The position numbers and the translations under genes were made by a program. From Ectocarpus siliculosus (lineage: Eukaryota > Sar > Phaeophyceae > Ectocarpales > Ectocarpaceae), in assembly GCA_000310025.1 (NCBI GenBank), contig FN649737.1, forward strand, positions 2,344,676 through 2,368,615: DNA of 23,940 bases, read 5' to 3'. Within the stretch, counting starts at the first letter, position 1. The number at the start of each line of letters is the position of its first letter. Under the pieces are notes generated by a model that made no database searches, had not been told where the DNA came from, and worked only from the letters and a program-made list of their open reading frames with translations. Below are positions 18,415 through 23,940 of this stretch, piece after piece.

Positions 18415-21400
18415 GCTCAAGATGGAATTGCCCAGGTGGGTGGTGGTGCGGATGGGTTTCACTCTCCGACCAAAGAGAGTTTTTTGTCGTTGTGGTTGGT
18501 TGTCCTGTTTCACACCGTTCCCTCGGTACGCTCGCCGCAGGCAATGAGTCGTCGAGACTCAGACTTCGTGCTCGAAGCGATTCATCTCCCAACCTCCTCG
18601 TTATTTCTTAATTTTTGTTTGCTTGCGGCGTCGCGGCGGTACAGCGTCCTGTCCTCGACACATAACGCAGCCCCCCCCTTCTCAGGTGGTGTTTATTCCA
18701 GGTCGGTTGACACCCGTCACAGCTAGGCACGCAAAACATGAGCACGCCCCCCCCCCCGCGCCCTTTGTTGCCCACCAGGGCCTCGTCATGGGCATCGAGC
18801 CCGACCGCGAAGCTGTACGAAGCGGGTGCTCCGCAGCAGCAGCTCTTGCAGCCAAAGGAGCAGCACGACGTTCGCGACGTGGGCTCTCCCGCACTCTCGG
18901 GGGGCGTCGTTTCGTCGCCGTCGCCGGAACCGTACCACCCCTGCTCGCTGCTCCCGCTGCAGCACCAGCACCAGCAACTGCAGGACGTCTTAGACTGGCC
19001 CGCCTCGCCGCGCTTGGGAGGCTTGCAGGCGCCGCCCACCAGGGCTCTTTCACCGATGGCCGCCAGGTAAAGGACATAACGAATTAAGGTTGCGGTGTAA
19101 AATATGCCGACGTTGAGTGTAGATTCCCTACCATACAGTATCCTCGTACAAAGGCGTTTTTTTTTTTCAAGACGTCGGTGTTGGCCGTTTTACTTATGCG
19201 TCGCGGCGCGTAGCAAGTTTTTCCGCTTCGTGTGCTATCGTCATCTATCCACTTGGGTCCGCGCTATTGCCTGTCCGCGGTAGATACCCCGACGTGGCTA
19301 TATGTAATTACCCCGATAACACGCACGAGAATGCATGATGGTACACGAGCACCACATGCGTTGCAACGAGCAGGAAAGCCGCTGCTCCCGTCCGCTGAAA
19401 AGTGACCGGAGCAGTTACTTCTCCGGTGGCGCAGAAACCACTCGCTTCTTAAAATCGACTGCTGTGTTTGTTGACCGTCTATCTTTTATGCATGGCCGGT
19501 TCGGGCGCACACCGACCGGTATAACAAGCAGCAGCCCGGTCGTGTTCAGCACCGAGGGTGACTTCCTGCAGACCCTGCAGAGCACCGGCTGCGGCGTCAG
19601 CGCCGCGTGGGATCTCGAGGAGGGAAGCACCACCACCGACAACGGCTCGTCTGACTGCTCCGAAGAGTTGGATCCTGCCCCCCTCCATCCTTTCCACCCT
19701 AACCACCACCAAAACAACAACGGCTGCACCTTCGATTACAGCCTGCAGAGCCTAGTCGAGGAGGTCGCCGGCGGCGGGGGGGTGTCGAACTGCTTCGACC
19801 TGGCGGATGCAGCGGCGGAGGCAGCGGCCGCAGCTTTTTCGCATACGGCCACCGTTTCCCGCGCGAGCGGATCCAAGAATCTCGTCTTTCCCGCGGCGGC
19901 GGCGGCGGCGGCGGCGGCGAAGGTGGGCACGGCTGCTGCGGCCATCGTCCCTCGGGGCGTCCTCGAGAAGGTTTCGCTAGGGAAGCAGCTCCTGGTTTCG
20001 CCGGAATGTTCCTCGCCGGTAGCGGCGGCGGCGGCGGCGGCGGCGGCCGCAACGCCGGTGTCTCCTCCAACGAGTCCTCCACAAACGCAGCAGCAGCAGC
20101 AAGCGCCGAAACGGAAGCAGAGACCGGCGGTCGGCAGCGGCAAGCCCACCAAGAAGGTCGCCGGCAATGGGCCGAAGAAGCAGAAGAAGCAGCCGCTGCA
20201 GGAGCAGAAGAATCCCAGCCCCGGGCAGCTCAAGATCAAGATCGCAAGGAAGGCGAAGGCGCTCGGAACTGGTACCCCCGAGGCCCCCGCGGCGGCGGCT
20301 GAGGGGAGGCCGAGGAAGGCCGCTCGCACGGCGGCGACCTCGATGGCTAAGAGCCCGCCGAAGAGCGGCGGCGTTAGGAAGGCGGCCGGTCGCGGTGGCG
20401 GATCAAGCACAAAGAGGTAAGCCCGGGGTAAGCACTTAGCATGCGTAGCCGCCACACATAAACCCCTCCTTCCGTCCTCTCGGGAGGATGCGGGGTAGAT
20501 AATCTAACCGCTAAGGCATGAGTACTCCCCCCCTTGGTCCGGGGTCAATGGTCTAACCGCTGAGGCATTCAAAACATAAGTAACCCCCCTCTTGAGAAGC
20601 AAAACAAACGGCCGCCAAAACCCTCCCCTCCTCCCCCCGCCGCGACCGACTCATTCCTGTACCAGGGTCAAGGTGTCCCCGAGCAATGGTAGCCCAGCGC
20701 CGGCTTCCCCTGCCGTTGCCGCCGCCGGCAAGGACGGCGACCGTTTTCTGGACGACAAGACCAGGCGCAGCCGGGAGAAGAACCGCGACCACAGCCGCAG
20801 GTCTCGCCAGAGGAAGAAGGCTCAGCTGGAGGGTCTCAAGCAGGCGGTGCGTTGCAAACCAGTAACATACATACACACACACAGACATGCAAGCCTCGTC
20901 TTTTTTGGGCTCTTTGGAATTGGTTGCACCCCCACCCACCGCCCGCCGCCTGTTTGAGGGGTTTTCTGTTGAAGTTCCCTTTGAAATGTTCCGTTCCTTC
21001 AGTACGTGGTAAAATACCGCATTGTTGAGCACGAGCGGGCGGGCCCTTTGATCCTCAACATTCATCCCGTTTCTGTCTGTTCCTGTACCGTACCGGCAGT
21101 CTATCGACCTGGGCCCGTACCGCATGCTCGTGGAGCAAGCGCACGACATGATCTCGGTGCACTCCGCGGACGCAGATGCCTTCTTCGCGCTGGCCTCGGG
21201 AGCCTTCTACCGGCAGCTCGGATTCGAACCCACGGTGAGTCGTTCAGGCGGCGCAAAAGCTTCCGCTTTAACTGGTTCTCTCGCACTCACTCCATGGACT
21301 TCTGTGCTGGTGTTATCTCGAACGGGTAGTTTGACCGGAACGGTTTTTAATGTGAAGACAACAACAACAATAAATAGCTCGGACAGGTACGAATTGAGCC

Positions 21401-22210
21401 AAGCCAATCTGCTCCAAAGAGCACGCTACGCAGGCGCCTGTTCACTCCCATGCGTCGCGTTTGCGTGATGCATACTTGTCATGTTTCCGCCCTACTTTGG
21501 CCCTTCTAACCCTGCTGACTTGAAAATCCTGCCGAGCGCAGAAGATGCTGGGCGCGTCGCTGCTTGACCTGGTGGAAACCAAGGACGTGCAGGCCGTGGT
21601 CCAAGCCATCATGGACACTCTCAGCCGCGGAGGAATCAAGCAGGCAAGCTTCATGCATAGTTTTCCCAAACTGGTATGGGCCAAGTTGGTGTTGCCTTAC
21701 ATGACGTGCACATGCCGCCCGTGATGCCCAAGGGAGGAAACGACACATGACGAATTTTCGACCAGAAAGAAAGCACCTGGGCCATTTGAACAGACACCGC
21801 GCTCAAAAACTGCGTTTTTTTTTTAGAACGCGACGCAACCGCCTGATTTTCAAGTGATTAATAATACAAACACCCACGCACAGCCAACCAGACTAGAAAG
21901 CTTGCAGACAGCCTAAAGACCATCGCCCCCACCCAACCCCGCGCGGCTCCAACAGGTGCAGTACCGTATGCGCCCCCCAAGCGACGGCGACGCCGTCGAA
22001 GTGGAAACCTCCTTCCGCATGGCGTCTAGGCGCCTCCTGGCAATCACGAGGATCGTGGGCGCCGGCGTCCCTCGCTCCGTGTCTCCGGCCAAGGTACCGC
22101 TTCTTGTCCCTGCTGCGCCTAGCGGCGGCGGCGGCGGAGGGATTTCGCCGGCGGTGCCGGAGGCAAAGGAGCTGGGGTTGGGCTCGAGTGGGCCTCGCGG
22201 ATTTTGCTAG
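15961..22210 (+). CDS. bZIP transcription factor with C-terminal PAS domain
   Basis: Eight plus-strand exons join in phase: 15961-16294, 17859-18435, 18779-19066, about 19550-20416, 20666-20846, 21100-21234, 21542-21643 and 21956-22210. The total is 2739 bp, 912 residues plus TAG. The N-terminal 690 residues are low-complexity: Ser tract, acidic DDLEILLEEDADDEGDESSD, poly-Gln, several poly-Ala tracts, and Lys-rich nuclear-signal-like stretches (APKRKQR, GPKKQKK) with an AT-hook-like EGRPRKAAR. Exon 5 encodes the basic region N728-x7-R736 (NRDHSRRSRQRKK). Heptad residues Leu746, Leu753 and Val760 follow, so the zipper is short. A PAS domain (about 756-865, YRMLVEQAHDMISVHS...FYRQLGFEPT...VQYRMRP...VEVETSF) follows directly. 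No LOV NCRFLQ cysteine motif is present, so it is not an aureochrome photoreceptor. It likely acts in the nucleus as a DNA-binding dimer; ligand and targets are unknown. The acceptor of exon 4 is uncertain by up to seven codons, and the last exon could be spliced at GTACCG (22093). Confidence 0.88.
16915..16961. repeat. (ATC)n microsatellite
   Basis: About 45 bp of ATC triplets with one interruption, in intron 1 of the bZIP gene (16295-17858). The rest of this 1.56-kb intron shows no other recognised feature. Confidence 0.9.
18377..18412. repeat. (CAG)n encoding poly-Gln in bZIP exon 2
   Basis: Twelve CAG codons follow an Asn-rich run (AAC codons). They are near-pure triplets and therefore likely length-variable. 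Confidence 0.85.
19892..20052. repeat. Two (GCG)n tracts encoding poly-Ala in bZIP exon 4
   Basis: GCG-dominated runs at about 19892-19920 and 20022-20050 encode 9-11 Ala each. They are separated by a normal segment containing IVPRGVLEKVSLGKQLLVSP. A short CAG run (about 20087-20101) encodes five Gln just after. Confidence 0.8.
20491..20591 (-). repeat. Two related units resembling a tRNA D-arm/A-box (weak)
   Basis: Two units (about 20491-20533 and 20540-20591) share CGGGGT, then TCTAACCGCT(A/G)AGGCAT and a C run. Read on the minus strand the core is TGCCT(C/T)AGCGGTTAGA, similar to the 5' half of a tRNA including an A-box. No anticodon arm or B-box was found, so a functional tRNA is not supported; a tRNA-derived SINE relic is possible. 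It lies in bZIP intron 4. Confidence 0.35.
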
Positions 22211-23940
22211 ATATTCCTCGGAGGGGTGTCACGTGATAGCACGTCTATATTTGCCGTGGCTCTTTGGTTTCGGTGTGTTTTTTTTTTGGCCGTCTTTTTA
22301 CGAAAGGCGCGTTGGAGACAGCACATAGAATGATCGGTTCGTTAATTGGTCACGATCAGTCGGCTTCGCTTAGCTAATTTTATTTTACTACGTTGGCCGG
22401 AGGGTTCGGTCGCCGCAAACGGAATGTTTCGGTTCGCTTTCCGGCCACAGTTGTGTGTTTATTGTTTTCTCCGCTTTGTGTATAGTACCTGGGTTTGTTT
22501 TTCGTGTCGCGGCCGGTCGCCCAGTAGTCACTGCAATAGCCAAGCAATGATTTGTTTGTCATAGATTATTAGGTCTTTTCGGAGGATTTGAACTTTGTAC
22601 GCGACAGAGCCCGTGTAACCCCTAATCCTCTTGCCAAGAAATGCGATGTGAATTGAACGGGGCCAAAAGCCCTCCCTCAAGACAGCTCTTGCTGGACGGT
22701 CTTGGGCAAAGAGATACCCAAGCTTTCCGTCTTTTTTTTTTCAGTCGTTCTTTTTCTTGTTATATTTCTGCTGCTGTTTTGATGGGTTCTTCCTTATTTC
22801 GTATCGCATTTTTTGCTGAGAAGAGCAGCACCATGGATATTGTTCGCCGCGAGGCACATAGGCTGGATGGTTCTCTTTGGGCAGGTTTTCGAGAGAACAT
22901 CATATACATACGTGTTCTGCGATTCGATGTTTGGGTACCATTTATTTGGTCTTGTTGGACAGAACATTGATGACGGTGTTTTGTGGTGACGGGATTTTCC
23001 TCCCCGTGGAGGCATGTTTATCGATATTGCGGTGCTCCGTCACCCCTCTTCTGGAAAGACGAGTACGGCTAGAACCAAGCACCTTTGTCTTTTCTTTTTC
23101 CCCTTATTTCTTTTCCCGCGTGGAAAATAATTTATTTAGGGAGAGCTTTAATTTGCTTGCTGCGGTTTTTTGGAGAAGTCGCGGCAAAACCAAAACGCCG
23201 ACGGCTAAAATACTTTGCATCTGCACCTCTTTTGTTGTTTGTTTTATTGTTCGAGGTGGCGCTCAACCAAGTCGCTGTGTGCCGGAAAACTGCTAGATAG
23301 TTGCTTAGTCTGTGGTTGAGGACAGAACGGGCTTGGGGCAGCACCAGCAGAGGCTCGACGTAGTTGGTGCGTTTTGAACCTGTATAATATTTTGGTAGCA
23401 GGCGCTGAGCATGGATTGTTAAAGACTTCATCATGGCGGTTTCGTGGACATGCAGTTTCGCCATTTGCTTGTGCTGCACCTTACAATAGTGGTACTCCCT
23501 ACAGGTTTCTTCCTCCCTGTGATGTTTTTTAGTTATGAACGAATTTTGGGCCATTGTGGGTGCGAGATGAACTTTTCGCCATGTACGTGGAGCAACCAAA
23601 ACCTTTTGACGGTAGTACTACCCGCTTTTGCTTGTTTCTCCTTGTTCTGTTCAGCAGTCAGATCCTCGGGCTACACACGCCTTCTATGCTGGCGCTTGAC
23701 TCGGGGGATAGGGCAGTCATTAGTTTGTTGCCTTGCCATAGTCTAAAAAGAAAAAGAAAGGAGAGAGGAGGGCAGATTGTTAGTGGGTGTTTTTTTATGT
23801 GACATGGTTGCCGGTACAAGCTTGAAGGCACGTGTCATGCGGGCTATGGACGAAAGAGGCAACCTGCCGGTGTCGTTGTTTGTTGGTGTGTCGTCATTTA
23901 CATGTCGCTTGTTGTGTAGGCGTTGGGCTCAGGCGGCGTT
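22211..23940 (+). other. Probable bZIP 3' UTR and downstream sequence; no gene seen
   Basis: This stretch is T/G-rich on the plus strand, with T runs near 22270, 22732 and 23790. No coding frame on either strand shows recognisable protein. Its composition resembles the sequence after the FKBP stop. The transcript end cannot be placed from sequence alone. Confidence 0.4.

Noticed and set aside
19736-20455. A 239-codon minus-strand frame opposite bZIP exon 4
   Set aside because: It is the Ala/Cys-rich shadow of GCG and CAG repeats in the real exon.
21215-21235. GATTCGAACCC resembling a tRNA B-box
   Set aside because: It lies within the PAS-coding exon (LGFEPT) and has no tRNA fold around it.
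20666-22210. Assignment of the bZIP gene as an aureochrome
   Set aside because: The basic region and domain order are similar, but the LOV cysteine motif needed for a flavin adduct is absent from the PAS region.

Overview
This is nuclear DNA from a multicellular-type stramenopile, most likely a brown alga (Ectocarpus-like). The basis is: intron-rich genes with short exons and introns of about 0.25-1.8 kb, a heterokont-type plastid presequence with Phe at +1 of the predicted cleavage site, a bZIP protein whose basic region resembles stramenopile bZIPs, Ala/Gln/Ser homopolymer tracts, long T/G-rich sequence after stop codons, and short terminal-inverted-repeat elements inside introns. I could not run a database search, so the assignment to brown algae is inference. 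No bacterial operon, CRISPR array, rRNA or convincing tRNA was seen.

Three genes could be assembled exon by exon, with consistent splice phases. (1) 515-6573, minus strand: a SAM-dependent methyltransferase with a plastid-targeting presequence. Six exons give 221 codons, and the C-terminus is missing at the window edge, where the sequence looks poor. (2) 8464-11233, plus strand: a four-exon, 210-residue FKBP-type immunophilin with a twin-arginine thylakoid-lumen type leader and an altered catalytic pocket. (3) 15961-22210, plus strand: an eight-exon bZIP transcription factor of about 912 residues with a C-terminal PAS domain. It has long low-complexity N-terminal regions and one apparent GC-AG intron.

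Between and inside these genes lie non-coding sequence and repeats. Two copies of one roughly 220-bp MITE sit in opposite orientation, in a methyltransferase intron and an FKBP intron. A second, Tc1/mariner-like 181-bp MITE lies 28 bp from one of those copies. There is a 482-bp fold-back element, a perfect 20-bp-arm hairpin, several diverged tandem duplications and microsatellites. The 11.2-15.96 kb stretch is mainly the presumed FKBP 3' UTR, intergenic sequence and the bZIP upstream region. The last 1.7 kb is probably bZIP 3' UTR and downstream sequence.

The three genes do not form an evident pathway. The first two are nuclear genes for predicted plastid proteins and the third is a regulator. 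The most distinctive features are the bZIP-PAS gene architecture, including an overlapping upstream ORF that reads through a CAG repeat, and the intronic mobile-element cluster.
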